Under the pieces are notes generated by a model. That model was not told where the DNA came from and did no database searches. It saw only the letters and a list, made by a program, of their open reading frames with translations. A program made the translations under genes and the position numbers. Source: Leifsonia tongyongensis (GTDB lineage: Bacteria > Actinomycetota > Actinomycetes > Actinomycetales > Microbacteriaceae). From it: a stretch of 64,000 nt of DNA. Shown one piece after another: positions 8,274 through 16,948 of this stretch; the stretch's first letter is position 1, and each line of letters begins with the position of its first letter. The stretch lies in NCBI RefSeq assembly GCF_010686705.1, contig NZ_JAAGWY010000002.1, positions 148,001-212,000 on the forward strand, written 5' to 3'.

Positions 8274-9589
8274 CACGCCCTCCTTATCTCACTAGGGGTA
8301 CGGCTCATCTCGCTGGGAGTATGGCGGACCTCGCCGGGGTGCGGCCGGTCGGCCCTGATGGCCGCGGCCACCTCCTGCAGGGCCGCGTAGCTGTGCCCGC
8401 TCACGAAGGCGTCGCAGTAGGGGAGGGCGGCCGCCATCCCACCGACCAGCGGCTGGAAGCCCGCTGCGACTTTGCGGGGGTTCACCCACACGATGCGATG
8501 GGCGAGCCGCCGCAGCCGCTTCATCTGGGCCGCGACCTCGTCCGGCGCATCCTGTGCCCACCCGTCGGAGAGGATCACGACGACGGCGCCACGTGCGACC
8601 CCGCGTCGACCGTAGTCGTCGATGAACCGGCGGATGCTGTCGGCCAGTCGGGTGCCACCCGCCCAGTCGGGGACGCTGGCCGCGGCGCGGGCGAGCGCCT
8701 GGTCGGGGTCGCGCACGGTCAGCTGCCGGGTAAGCCGGGTCAGCCGGGTCGAGAAGACGAACGCCTCCGCCGCGGCATTGACGACGGCGCCCTGCAGGAG
8801 GCTGAGGAAGACGCGGGTGTACGGCTCCATCGAGCCCGATACGTCGCACAGCAGCACGAGGCGACGCGGACGGGTTCGGCGGTGGGCGTAGACAAGGCGT
8901 GTGGCGTCCGTGCCGGTGCGCTGGGCCGTGCGGAGGGTGCGGCGCAGGTCCAGGCGGGCGCTGCTGTGCGCCGACGGGCGCGGGCGCCTGCTCGGGCGCA
9001 CCGGGGTCGCGACCGTGATGCTCTGCACCAGGCGCCGCATCCCGGCGAGTTCGTCGTCCGACAGGTCGGCGAAGGCCATGTCGTGCAGTCGTTCTTCGCG
9101 TGATGCGACCGCGAGCACCGCATCCCGCTCCGGTCCGTCGTCGGAGCCGGACTCGTCACCTTCGCTGTCGCGGTCCGTGGTGGCGGGGCCGGGCGGCCGG
9201 GGGGCCTCGACCGGGTGCGGCACGGAGGGCCTGCTGTCCGGCGGTGTCGGGCGGGTGCGGGGCTCCGACCCGACGGACGGCGGCGCGTTCGGGTCGCCAC
9301 GGCTGTCCGCCGGGTCGAGCCGGCCGTCGAACACCGCGGAGAACACCGCCTCGAAGACGGGAAGCTGGGCGTGCGTCGAGACGAGGACGGTGCGGCAGGT
9401 GCGGTAGAGGGCGTCGCGCGAGTCGGGCGGGACCAGCCGAAGCGATTCGGCTAGCCAGCCGGTCCGCTCGGGTGGCACCGGAAGCCCGGCACGCCTCAGG
9501 GTGGTGGTGAGCCCGGCAGCGAAAGCCGCCGCCTCGACCCGCGGTGCGGGCCTGGGCAGCACGGTCACGTTCGACCCCGACTCAGCCAT
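8273..9589 (-). CDS. coxE: VWA domain protein CoxE
   Basis: 438 residues. The C-terminal half is a von Willebrand factor A domain whose metal-binding MIDAS motif is visible as LCDVSGSMEPY near residue 250. ILSDGWAQDAPDEV supplies the distal Asp. The N-terminal half is a helical, Pro-rich CoxE-type region. CoxE works with the AAA ATPase CoxD in assembling the [CuSMoO2] active site of CO dehydrogenase. The start overlaps the coxD stop by eight bases and the stop overlaps coxG, which indicates tight translational coupling. Confidence 0.92.
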   Translation of the reverse strand: MAESGSNVTVLPRPAPRVEAAAFAAGLTTTLRRAGLPVPPERTGWLAESLRLVPPDSRDALYRTCRTVLVSTHAQLPVFEAVFSAVFDGRLDPADSRGDPNAPPSVGSEPRTRPTPPDSRPSVPHPVEAPRPPGPATTDRDSEGDESGSDDGPERDAVLAVASREERLHDMAFADLSDDELAGMRRLVQSITVATPVRPSRRPRPSAHSSARLDLRRTLRTAQRTGTDATRLVYAHRRTRPRRLVLLCDVSGSMEPYTRVFLSLLQGAVVNAAAEAFVFSTRLTRLTRQLTVRDPDQALARAAASVPDWAGGTRLADSIRRFIDDYGRRGVARGAVVVILSDGWAQDAPDEVAAQMKRLRRLAHRIVWVNPRKVAAGFQPLVGGMAAALPYCDAFVSGHSYAALQEVAAAIRADRPHPGEVRHTPSEMSRTPSEIRRA

Positions 9590-10505
9590 GGGCGCCGCCG
9601 ACCACCCAGTCGGCCCCGCGGGCAGCCGCCAGGTCGAGGTCGTCCCGGTTCTTCAGCACCGAGCCCCAGGTCTGGTCGACGACGGGCGCCGCGAGCTGGT
9701 CGACACCGAGGATCGCCAATGCCGAGACCCAGTCGATCGCTTCGGCGATGCCCGGCGGTTTCGCCAGGTCGAGCGTCCTGAGGCGGAGGATCGCCGCGGC
9801 CGCCTCGAGGGCGAGTGGCTCCGAGCTCCCGGGAACGCGACGGCGCACGATCTCGGCGATCCGCGCCGGCGAGGGGAAGTCGATCCAGTGGTACAGGCAG
9901 CGGCGGGTGAGGGCGTCGTGGAGGTCGCGGGTGCGGTTGGAGGTCAGCACGACGATCGGCGGATGCGCGGCGCGGATCGTCCCGAGCTCAGGGATGGTGA
10001 CCGCCGCCTCGGCGAGGAGCTCGAAGGTGAACGCTTCGAATTCGGCATCCGCGCGATCGATCTCGTCGAGGAGGAGGACCGCAGGTAGCGGTCCCTGGTG
10101 CTCGATCGCCGACAGCAGCGGCCGGCGCAGCAGGTACTGCGGCGCGAAGAGGTCGGTCTCGTCTATCGTGCCGTCGCCCAGCTCGGCCAGACGGATTCCC
10201 AGCAGCTGCCGCTGGTGGTTCCACTCGTAGAGCGCTTCGCCTGCGTCGATGCCCTCATAGCACTGGAGGCGGAACAGCGGCGTTCCCAGCGCGCGCGCCA
10301 GCGACTTGGCGGCCTCGGTCTTGCCCACACCCGCCTCACCCTCCAGGAGGATCGGCTGCGGAAGGCGCACCGCAAGGAAGAGGGCGGTCGCGAGCGCGTC
10401 ATCCGCCAGGTAGTCGTCGGCCTCGAGCGCGGTCGACAGTGCAGCGACATCGGGTATCCGCCGCCGCACGTCGTCTTCGGCCCCCGTGCGCGCCCGGGCC
10501 GTCAT
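9582..10505 (-). CDS. coxD: MoxR-type AAA+ ATPase CoxD
   Basis: 307 residues. Walker A is GEAGVGKT at about residues 50-57. Walker B is AVLLLDEIDRAD, and a sensor segment reads PIVVLTSNRTRDL. MoxR ATPases paired with VWA proteins act as metallo-chaperone machines, and CoxD is required for sulfuration and copper insertion in CODH. The start at 10505 overlaps the preceding cytidylyltransferase stop (ATGA). It lacks any upstream ribosome site of its own, which is consistent with coupling. Confidence 0.92.
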   Translation of the reverse strand: MTARARTGAEDDVRRRIPDVAALSTALEADDYLADDALATALFLAVRLPQPILLEGEAGVGKTEAAKSLARALGTPLFRLQCYEGIDAGEALYEWNHQRQLLGIRLAELGDGTIDETDLFAPQYLLRRPLLSAIEHQGPLPAVLLLDEIDRADAEFEAFTFELLAEAAVTIPELGTIRAAHPPIVVLTSNRTRDLHDALTRRCLYHWIDFPSPARIAEIVRRRVPGSSEPLALEAAAAILRLRTLDLAKPPGIAEAIDWVSALAILGVDQLAAPVVDQTWGSVLKNRDDLDLAAARGADWVVGGAHG

Positions 10506-11110
10506 CCGGTCGCCTGCAGCTCGGCGAGCACCTTGCGGTAGTCGTCCTCCGTGTCGACGTCGGTCGGGATCACGCCGGGCACCGGCACCTCGACGACGTC
10601 GGCGGCCCGTTGCTCGAGGAGCTTCCACACGGCCTTGTCACCGTGCAGCGCGGCCAGGGCGGGCAGCATGGTGCGGTCGAAGGCGAACGGATGCCCGATC
10701 CCGTCGTCATAGCGGCACACGGCGATCGGCGCCCCACCCCGCCCTCCGAGCAGGGCCTTGACCGCCTCGACGCGGACGCCGGGCTGGTCCCCGAGCAGCA
10801 GGACGAGCACGTCGGTGCTCTCCTCGAGCTTCGGGATGGCCGCCGCGATCGAGGAGGAGCATCCGGCTGCGAAGTCGGGGTTGTCTGCGATCTCGACGCC
10901 GTCGAGGTCCACCACCTGCCTGACCGCTTCCTCCGCACCCCCGAGAGCGACGACCACCTGGTCGAAGCCGCACTGGCGCGCGAGCCGGAGCACCGCATCG
11001 AGGAGCACACCGTCACCGTAGGGAAGCAGCTGCTTCGGTCGCCCCAGCCGGGTGGAGCCGCCCGCCGCCAGCACGAGACCGGCGACCCGGCCGTCAGTCG
11101 GCGCCGACAT
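10502..11110 (-). CDS. MobA-like / molybdenum cofactor cytidylyltransferase
   Basis: 202 residues with the nucleotidyltransferase signature LVLAAGGSTRLGRPKQLLPY at about residues 12-31 and the metal-binding segment VLLLGDQPGVR near 100. The family (MocA/MobA/YgfJ) joins CTP or GTP to molybdopterin. CO dehydrogenase uses the cytosine dinucleotide form (MCD), so MocA-type cytidylyltransferase is the natural assignment. The start at 11110 overlaps the 3' end of the XdhC-YHS gene by 17 bases. The nucleotide preference is inferred from the operon, not from a residue that I can verify. Confidence 0.85.
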   Translation of the reverse strand: MSAPTDGRVAGLVLAAGGSTRLGRPKQLLPYGDGVLLDAVLRLARQCGFDQVVVALGGAEEAVRQVVDLDGVEIADNPDFAAGCSSSIAAAIPKLEESTDVLVLLLGDQPGVRVEAVKALLGGRGGAPIAVCRYDDGIGHPFAFDRTMLPALAALHGDKAVWKLLEQRAADVVEVPVPGVIPTDVDTEDDYRKVLAELQATG

Positions 11111-12005
11111 AGCGCTGGGGGTCTGCGAGGAAGGCACTGTGGCAGCCTTCCGAGCAGAAGTAGAAACGGGTGCCGTCCACATCGGCATGCAGGCTGGTCT
11201 CGACGGCGACCACCTCCATGCCGCAGACGGGGTCGGTCGCCGTCAGGATGGGCGCCTCCGGCTCCGCCTCACGGGAGCGTTCGGCGACGAGCTGGGCGAG
11301 GATCGAGAGCGCGATCTCGGCTGGGGTGACGGCCCCGATCTCGATTCCGGCGGGCGTGAAGACCCGGCCGCGCTTCTCGTCGTCGACGTCGAGCGAAGCC
11401 AGGACGGCAGCTCCACGGATGTCGCTCGCCACCAATGCGACATACGGCACGCCCGCGCGCAGGGCCCGTTCGAGCGCGGGCTCCTCCTCTTTGCCGTGCG
11501 AGGCCACGATCACGGCTGCGTCCGTCGCGCCGGGCGCCATGGCAGCGCCATCCGTGAGCACCATCTCGAAACCGAGCTGGCCGCCGAGCGCGGCGAGCGC
11601 ATGGGCGACAGGGGTCGAGCCGACGACGAGCACTGTCGGCGCGGGCACCTCGGGCTGGAGGAACACCTCGATCGCTCCGCCGCTCAGGCACGGATTCGAC
11701 ACCTCCACGGCGCCCTCCTCGTTCACACGCGACGGCTCGCCGGGGACGACCCGCAGCAGCACGGGCTCCTGGGTGATGAGCGCCCGCAGGCTGTACTCGC
11801 GCACGGACGCCTCGACGCAGTTGCCGCCGACGAACCCGTGGATCTCGCCCGTCGACCTGACCAGCGCGACATCGCCCGCGCGCGCACTGGTCGGATGCTG
11901 CGCGCGGACGACGGTGGCGCGCACGAACGGCTCCCGGCGGGAGGCGAGTTCCGCCGCGAGGGTCGCCTGTGCATCCTTCATCGAGTTCATTCCGTGCTTA
12001 TTCAT
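11094..12005 (-). CDS. XdhC family protein fused to C-terminal YHS domain
   Basis: 303 residues. An N-terminal XdhC_CoxI domain (GGNCVEASVREYSLRALI, about 59-76) and an XdhC Rossmann domain (VLVVGSTPVAHALAALGGQLG, about 123-143) are followed by a complete YHS domain at about 257-303. This reads DPVCGMEV, a 20-residue strand region, and FYFCSEGCHSAF. YHS domains bind metals through Cys residues (here Cys in PVCGM and CSEGC), so the fusion may couple Moco delivery with copper or another metal. The ATG at 12005 directly follows a five-copy 15-bp repeat. ATG codons at 11990 and 11981 are alternatives, and none has a strong ribosome site. It is same-frame with coxL. Confidence 0.82.
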   Translation of the reverse strand: MNKHGMNSMKDAQATLAAELASRREPFVRATVVRAQHPTSARAGDVALVRSTGEIHGFVGGNCVEASVREYSLRALITQEPVLLRVVPGEPSRVNEEGAVEVSNPCLSGGAIEVFLQPEVPAPTVLVVGSTPVAHALAALGGQLGFEMVLTDGAAMAPGATDAAVIVASHGKEEEPALERALRAGVPYVALVASDIRGAAVLASLDVDDEKRGRVFTPAGIEIGAVTPAEIALSILAQLVAERSREAEPEAPILTATDPVCGMEVVAVETSLHADVDGTRFYFCSEGCHSAFLADPQRYVGAD

Positions 12006-12077
12006 CTGGGCCGATCACGCCTGGGCCGATCACGCCTGCTCCGATCACTCCTGCTCCGATCACGCGTGCTCCGATCA
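12006..12077 (-). repeat. 15-bp tandem repeat carrying in-frame TGA stops
   Basis: Read on the minus strand, the unit TGATCGG-AGCAGGCG occurs five times (12077-12063, 12062-12048, 12047-12033, 12032-12018 and a 12-base copy at 12017-12006). The first TGA is the coxL stop codon. Because the period is a multiple of three, every copy adds another TGA in the coxL/xdhC frame, and the ATG of the next gene follows the last copy at once. Three copies also contain GGAG five to six bases before a GTG in another frame. Confidence 0.9.
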
Positions 12078-14468
12078 CACAGGGGGAGTGGCCCTGCCCT
12101 GCATGGCCTCCCAGACGCGGGCGGGCGTGCACGGCATGTCGATCGTGGTCACTCCGAGCGGCGACAGCGCGTCGATGATCGCATTCACGATCGCCGGGGG
12201 CGAGCCGACTGTCGCCGACTCGCCGATGCCTTTCGCGCCGATCGGGTGGTGCGGCGACGGGGTGACGGTGTAGCCGGTCTCCCAGTTCGGCACCTCCATC
12301 GCGGTCGGGATCAGGTAGTCCATGAACGAGCCGCCCAGGTTGTTGCCGTCTTCGTCGAACTCGATGATCTCCATCAGCGCCATGCCGACGCCGTCGGTGA
12401 GCCCGCCGTGCACCTGGCCCTCGATGATCATCGGGTTGATCCTGGTCCCGCAGTCGTCGACGGCGATGAAGCGCCGCACCTTCACGACACCCGTGCCCGG
12501 GTCGACGTCGACCACGCAGATGTATGCGCCGTAGGGGAAGGTCAGGTTCGGCGGATCGTAGGTGACCTCGGCGTCCAGGTTGCCGTCGATGCCCTCGGGC
12601 AGCTCGATCGTTCCGACCGCGCCGAGGGCGATCTCGGCCATCGTCTTGCCGACACTCGGGTCGCCCTTGACGAACCAGCGGCCCTTCTCCCACTCCAGGT
12701 CCTCCGGCCGGGTCTCCAGCATCGCGGCCGCGATGAACTTCGCCTTCTCGCGCACCTTGCGAGCGACCAGGGCGACCGCACCGCCGGAGACAGGTGTCGA
12801 CCGGCTGCCGTAGGTGCCGAGCCCGAACGGCGTCTGGTCCGTGTCGCCGTGCACCACCTGGATGTCCTCGGGCGGTATGCCGAGCTCCTCCGACACGATC
12901 TGGGCGAAGGTCGTCTCGTGCCCCTGCCCCTGCGACTGGACCGAGATGCGCACGACGGCCTTGCCGGTCGGATGCACGCGCAGTTCGGCGCCGTCGGCCA
13001 TTCCGAGGCCGAGGATGTCCATGTGCTTGCGCGGCCCCGCGCCCACCGTCTCGGTGAAGAACGAGATGCCGATGCCCATGAGCTCACCGCGGGCCCGTCT
13101 CTCCTCCTGCTCGCGCCGCAACTCGTCGTAGCCGGCGATCTCCATCGAGAGCCGCATGGTCTTCTCGTAGTCGCCCGAGTCGTACTCCCAGCCCGTCTTG
13201 TTCGGGTAGGGGAACTGCTCGGGCCTGATGAAGTTCTTCAGCCTGAGTTCCGCCGGGTCCATGTCGAGTCGGCGGGCGAGCGCATCCACCATCCGTTCGA
13301 CGAGGTAGACGGCCTCCGTGACCCGGAACGAGCAGGCGTACGCGACCCCGCCCGGCGCTTTGTTGGTGTACACGCCGGTGACTTTGCAGTAGGCCGCCTG
13401 AAGGTCGTAGCTGCCCGTGAAGATGTGGAAGAAGCCGGCCGGGTACTTCGTCGGCTGCGCCGTGGCGTTGAAGGCGCCATGGTCGGCCAGCACGTTCGTG
13501 CGCAGGCCGAGGATCTTCCCGTCCTTCGTCGCCGCGATCTCGCCCTGCATGATGTAGTCGCGCGCGAACGACGTCGACATCAGGTTCTCGCTGCGGTCCT
13601 CCATCCATTTCACCGGCCTGCCCGTGACGATGGAGCCGACGGTCGCGAGGATGTAGCCCGGATAGATTCCGACCTTGTTGCCGAAACCCCCTCCGATGTC
13701 GGGCGAGACGATGCGGATCTTCTGCTCGGGGATGCCCGCCACCATGGCGAAGATCGTGCGGTGCGCGTGCGGCGCCTGGCTCGTCTCGTACAGGGTCAGC
13801 TTTCCGTCGATGGGGTCGAAGTCGGCGACGGCGCCGCAGGTCTCCATCGGTGCAGGGTGGACGCGCGGGTAGACGACCTCCTGCGATACCACCACGTCGG
13901 CGGATGCGAACACCGCGTCGGTCTCGGCGGCGTCGCCCGCCTCCCAGTCGAAGATGTGGTTGTCGGTGCGGCCTTCGAGGTCGTCGCGGATGACCGGGGC
14001 GTCCGGGTCGAGCGCCTTGCGTGCGTCGACCAGCGGCGGCAGCACCTCGTACTCGACGTCGATCAGTTCGAGCGCGTCGCGTGCGGCGTAACGGTCCTCG
14101 GCGACGACGAACGCGACCTCCTGGCCCTGGAACCGCACTTTGTCGGTGACGAGTACGGCCTGGACGTCGTAGGAGAGCGTCGGCGCCCACGCGAGGCCGA
14201 GCCCCTCGAGGTCCTTGCCCGTGATGACGGCCACCACTTTAGGGTTGGCCAGCGCCTGGGTGGTGTCGATGGAGACGAGGCGGGCGTGGGCGACCGGGGC
14301 GCGCAGGATCGCTCCGTGGAGCATCCCGGGCAGCACGATGTCGTCCACATAGTGGCCTTTGCCGCGCACGAACCGGGGATCCTCCTTGCGCTGGAGGCGT
14401 CCGTAGCCGATCGGGCGGTGCTCGTCGCCGGCGGCCGGGTTGGGGGTGTGTTCTTCGACGATGGTCAT
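12075..14468 (-). CDS. coxL: Aerobic CO dehydrogenase large (molybdenum) subunit, form I
   Basis: 797 residues, near the 809 of the Oligotropha enzyme. The active-site loop reads VAYACSFR at about residues 375-382. This matches the AYxCSFR signature of form I CoxL, whose Cys binds the copper of the [CuSMoO2] cluster, and not the AYRGAGR of form II homologues. The C-terminal KGIGESATVGSPPAI near 745-759 supplies the conserved catalytic Glu. The subunit oxidises CO to CO2 with water, passing electrons via CoxS and CoxM to the respiratory chain. Its ATG overlaps the coxS stop (ATGA). Confidence 0.95.
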   Translation of the reverse strand: MTIVEEHTPNPAAGDEHRPIGYGRLQRKEDPRFVRGKGHYVDDIVLPGMLHGAILRAPVAHARLVSIDTTQALANPKVVAVITGKDLEGLGLAWAPTLSYDVQAVLVTDKVRFQGQEVAFVVAEDRYAARDALELIDVEYEVLPPLVDARKALDPDAPVIRDDLEGRTDNHIFDWEAGDAAETDAVFASADVVVSQEVVYPRVHPAPMETCGAVADFDPIDGKLTLYETSQAPHAHRTIFAMVAGIPEQKIRIVSPDIGGGFGNKVGIYPGYILATVGSIVTGRPVKWMEDRSENLMSTSFARDYIMQGEIAATKDGKILGLRTNVLADHGAFNATAQPTKYPAGFFHIFTGSYDLQAAYCKVTGVYTNKAPGGVAYACSFRVTEAVYLVERMVDALARRLDMDPAELRLKNFIRPEQFPYPNKTGWEYDSGDYEKTMRLSMEIAGYDELRREQEERRARGELMGIGISFFTETVGAGPRKHMDILGLGMADGAELRVHPTGKAVVRISVQSQGQGHETTFAQIVSEELGIPPEDIQVVHGDTDQTPFGLGTYGSRSTPVSGGAVALVARKVREKAKFIAAAMLETRPEDLEWEKGRWFVKGDPSVGKTMAEIALGAVGTIELPEGIDGNLDAEVTYDPPNLTFPYGAYICVVDVDPGTGVVKVRRFIAVDDCGTRINPMIIEGQVHGGLTDGVGMALMEIIEFDEDGNNLGGSFMDYLIPTAMEVPNWETGYTVTPSPHHPIGAKGIGESATVGSPPAIVNAIIDALSPLGVTTIDMPCTPARVWEAMQGRATPPV

Positions 14469-14959
14469 GCGTCCACCTCTTCTGGTGCTTCGGCGGTCTG
14501 CGCCGGATGCTCCGCTGCCCACTGCACGGAACGGACGATGGTCGCGTACCCGGTGCAGCGGCAGATCTGGCCTGAGATCGCTTCCCTGACCTCCAGTTCG
14601 GTCGGGTGCGGGTTGCGGTCGAGCAGTGCCCGGGTGGTGAGCATCATCCCCGGTGTGCAGAAACCGCACTGCAGGCCGTGCTCCTCCATGAAGCCTTGCT
14701 GGATGGGGTCGAGGGTTCCGCCGGAGGCGAGCCCCTCGACAGTCCGGATGTCGTGACCGTCGGCCATCGCGGCGAGCACCGTGCAGGACTTCACCGGTAG
14801 CCCATCCATCAGGACGACGCAGGTTCCGCAGTTGGAGGTGTCGCATCCCCAGTGCGTTCCGGTGAGGCCGAGGTCGTCGCGGATGAAGTGCACCAGCAGG
14901 ACGCGCGGTTCGATCTCGCGGGTGATCTCCTCACCGTTCATGGTCATGGTGACCTGCAT
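14465..14959 (-). CDS. coxS: CO dehydrogenase small [2Fe-2S] subunit
   Basis: 164 residues. The plant-ferredoxin-type cluster is ligated by Cys39, Cys44, Cys47 and Cys59 (GCDTSNCGTC, then KSC). The C-terminal four-helix cluster is ligated by Cys98, Cys101, Cys133 and Cys135 (QCGFC and ICRC). It relays electrons from the Mo-Cu site of CoxL to FAD in CoxM. A strong GGAAGG ribosome site lies seven bases before the ATG, three bases after the coxM stop. M-S-L gene order is that of canonical form I cox operons. Confidence 0.95.
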   Translation of the reverse strand: MQVTMTMNGEEITREIEPRVLLVHFIRDDLGLTGTHWGCDTSNCGTCVVLMDGLPVKSCTVLAAMADGHDIRTVEGLASGGTLDPIQQGFMEEHGLQCGFCTPGMMLTTRALLDRNPHPTELEVREAISGQICRCTGYATIVRSVQWAAEHPAQTAEAPEEVDA

Positions 14960-14962
14960 GGT

Positions 14963-15841
14963 TCAGCCTTCCTGTGAGCCGGCAGCGCGTGCGCATGCAC
15001 GCCGCAGTGCCCGGCGGGTGAGTTCGTCGGCGAGATGCCGCTTGTAGTCGACCGGCCCGCGCTGGTCGGCGACCGGGTCGCACGCTTCGGCGGCCAGCGC
15101 GCCCGCCTCGGCGAAGAGGTCCTCGCCCGGTGGTCTGCCGGCGACGAGGTCGTCGATGCCCGGAACCGTCCCGTCGAGGTTGACGGCCGTGACGCCCACT
15201 GCGGCATCCGCGATCGTTCCGTCGGATGCGAGCGTGGCCGCAGCCCCCGCCGCGACGACAGCCCAGTCGCCCACGCGCCGCTCCACCTTCTCGTAGGCGC
15301 TCGACGTCCGCGCCCTCAGCGGGAAGCGGAGCTCGCAGAGCAGTTCGTTCGGAGCCAGCGCCGTCTCGTACGGCCCGACATGGAACTCCTCCATGGTCAG
15401 GGTCCGTTCCCCACCCGGGCCGCGGGCCACCGCGATCGCCCCGAGCACATCGCAGACCGTGGACAGGTCTTCGGCCGGGTCCGCCTGGCAGAGCGAGCCG
15501 CCGATGGTGCCGCGGTTGCGGACGACGGGATCGGCGATGACATGTTCGGCGTCGGTGATGATCGGAAGCAGCCGGGCGATGTCGGCCGAGTCGAGCAGGG
15601 CGGCGTGCCGGGTGAGGGCGCCGACACGGACCTGGTCGTCCTCGACGGTGATGAAATCGAGTTCGTACAGGTTGTTGATGTCGATGAGCCACTCGGGCCT
15701 GGCGAGCCGGAGCTTCATCATCGGCAGCAGGCTGTGGCCGCCTGCGATGACCCGCGATTCGGGTCCGTGGCGCTCGAGCAGGGCGATGGCGTCGTCGACG
15801 CCTGTTGCGCGGGCGTAATCGAATGGAGCCGGGATTTGCAC
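14963..15841 (-). CDS. coxM: CO dehydrogenase medium (FAD) subunit
   Basis: 292 residues. The FAD pyrophosphate-binding motifs are AGGHSLLPMMKLRLA (about 35-49) and TIGGSL (about 112-117), and a CO_deh_flav_C domain ends the protein. It passes electrons from the iron-sulfur subunit to quinone. The GTG at 15841 is chosen because GGAG sits six bases upstream and the protein then begins at the usual point (QIPAPFDYARA). The open frame extends further 5', but without family similarity. It is the first gene of the cox operon, with a promoter at 15893-15922. Confidence 0.94.
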   Translation of the reverse strand: MQIPAPFDYARATGVDDAIALLERHGPESRVIAGGHSLLPMMKLRLARPEWLIDINNLYELDFITVEDDQVRVGALTRHAALLDSADIARLLPIITDAEHVIADPVVRNRGTIGGSLCQADPAEDLSTVCDVLGAIAVARGPGGERTLTMEEFHVGPYETALAPNELLCELRFPLRARTSSAYEKVERRVGDWAVVAAGAAATLASDGTIADAAVGVTAVNLDGTVPGIDDLVAGRPPGEDLFAEAGALAAEACDPVADQRGPVDYKRHLADELTRRALRRACARAAGSQEG

Positions 15842-15859
15842 AATGCACTCCTTCGGAGG

Positions 15860-15879
15860 GCCGCACGACGGTGTGCGGC
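15860..15879 (-). promoter_or_regulatory. Hairpin/palindrome in cox 5' leader
   Basis: GCCGCAC-N6-GTGCGGC (arms 15860-15866 and 15873-15879) lies between the predicted cox transcription start and the coxM ribosome site. It could be an RNA hairpin in the leader or a second operator. Confidence 0.45.
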
Positions 15880-15892
15880 ACCCGTTGGGGAA

Positions 15893-15922
15893 AGTGTTGC
15901 TCCGTGGATTCGCGAGTGTCAA
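15893..15922 (-). promoter_or_regulatory. Predicted cox operon promoter
   Basis: On the minus strand a perfect -35 TTGACA (15922-15917) is followed after 18 bases by a weak -10 AACACT (15898-15893). A poor -10 with a perfect -35 fits an activated promoter. A near-palindrome TCG-A-CTTAAG-CGA (15925-15937) sits just upstream and is a plausible site for the divergent LysR protein. Confidence 0.6.
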
Positions 15923-15957
15923 TATCGACTTAAGCGAAAGGTTATGACGCCTTGTCG

Positions 15958-16923
15958 ATGACGCTTACCCAGCTCAGGGCCTTCGCACTGGTGGCACGGC
16001 TCGGCTCTTTGCGCGCCGCGGCGCTGGAACTCGGCATCAGCGAACCGGCGGTCTCGTCCGCGTTGGCCGCGCTCCGCCTGGACCTCGGCGATGCCCTGTT
16101 CGTCCGTTCGGGTGGCGGGATCGCGCTCACCCCGGGCGGGCGGATGCTCGCCGACCACGCGCAGGAGATCGTCGGTCTCGCCGACAAGGCCCGGTGGGAT
16201 GTCGCCCACGCCGAAGCGGCCAGGCCGGAGCTGCGGGTGCTGGCGACGGCCGCCTTCGCCGAACACGCCGCAGGCAGGCTGTTCGATGTCTTCACCAAGT
16301 GGGTGCCGGCGGCATCCGTCGATGTCGTCGTCGAATCGGCAGCGGATGTGGCCGCGCTGCTCACGGACCGCGCCTACGACATCGCGCTCGGCGCCCGACC
16401 CTCGAAAGCGGACGAGGCGACGATGGAGGTCGTGCCGTTCCTGCGCTACCAGCGCGTCCTCGTCGCGGCACGGTCGCACCGCCTCAGCTCGCTGACAGGC
16501 CCCATCCCGCTCCCGCAACTGCTCGCCCCGCAGTGGTTCGCCGGGTCGGCCGGTATCGAGGAGCAGACCGAGGAGGGCCGCTGGCTCTCGCACCTGGCCG
16601 GCGTTCCCCGGATCGTCAGGCTGACGAGCGAGACGGATGCGCTGGCCGCCGTCCGCGCAGGCGAGGGGATCATGCTCGCCCTCGCGCATGCTGTCGCCGG
16701 GGAGCTGGAGAGCGGCTCGCTTGTGCGTCTGCCGGTCGCGGGCACACCTGTCGGGGGGCTCTGGTGGGCGACGATCCTCGATCGCGGGCGGGCCGGCATC
16801 ACGGCGCGCATCCTGCAGCGGTTCGTCACCACCGCCGAAGCGACCGCGGCCATGGTGGCACCGGGCGGATCGCGTGGGCTCTCCGGCCGCGGATCGAAGG
16901 TCCACGTCGCCCTGTGGACCTGA
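15958..16923 (+). CDS. LysR-type regulator divergent from cox operon
   Basis: About 321 residues. The N-terminal winged helix-turn-helix is clear at residues 4-62 ([20 protein letters not shown], then [21 protein letters not shown]). A periplasmic-binding-like effector domain follows from about 90. Its position, head to head with coxM, matches actinobacterial cox/cut loci that carry a LysR activator, so it probably switches CO dehydrogenase on; the effector is unknown. The start at 15958 is my choice. It is reached by an ATGA overlap from a six-codon reading frame (ATG 15944) that has AAGG upstream, which may couple its translation. An in-frame TTG at 15952 is possible. Confidence 0.88.
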   Translation: MTLTQLRAFALVARLGSLRAAALELGISEPAVSSALAALRLDLGDALFVRSGGGIALTPGGRMLADHAQEIVGLADKARWDVAHAEAARPELRVLATAAFAEHAAGRLFDVFTKWVPAASVDVVVESAADVAALLTDRAYDIALGARPSKADEATMEVVPFLRYQRVLVAARSHRLSSLTGPIPLPQLLAPQWFAGSAGIEEQTEEGRWLSHLAGVPRIVRLTSETDALAAVRAGEGIMLALAHAVAGELESGSLVRLPVAGTPVGGLWWATILDRGRAGITARILQRFVTTAEATAAMVAPGGSRGLSGRGSKVHVALWT

Positions 16924-16948
16924 TCGCGCTGTGGACTTGATCCACGGC

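Noticed and set aside
12006-12077. Repeat block as a possible CRISPR array
   Set aside because: The units are contiguous 15-bp copies without spacers, and no cas genes are present.
11052-14756. Very long plus-strand open frame (over 1200 codons) across the cox genes
   Set aside because: It is the antisense shadow of coxL and coxS, created by GC-rich third positions. The minus-strand products match known families with all catalytic residues; the plus-strand translation is Arg/His/Val-rich without any domain.
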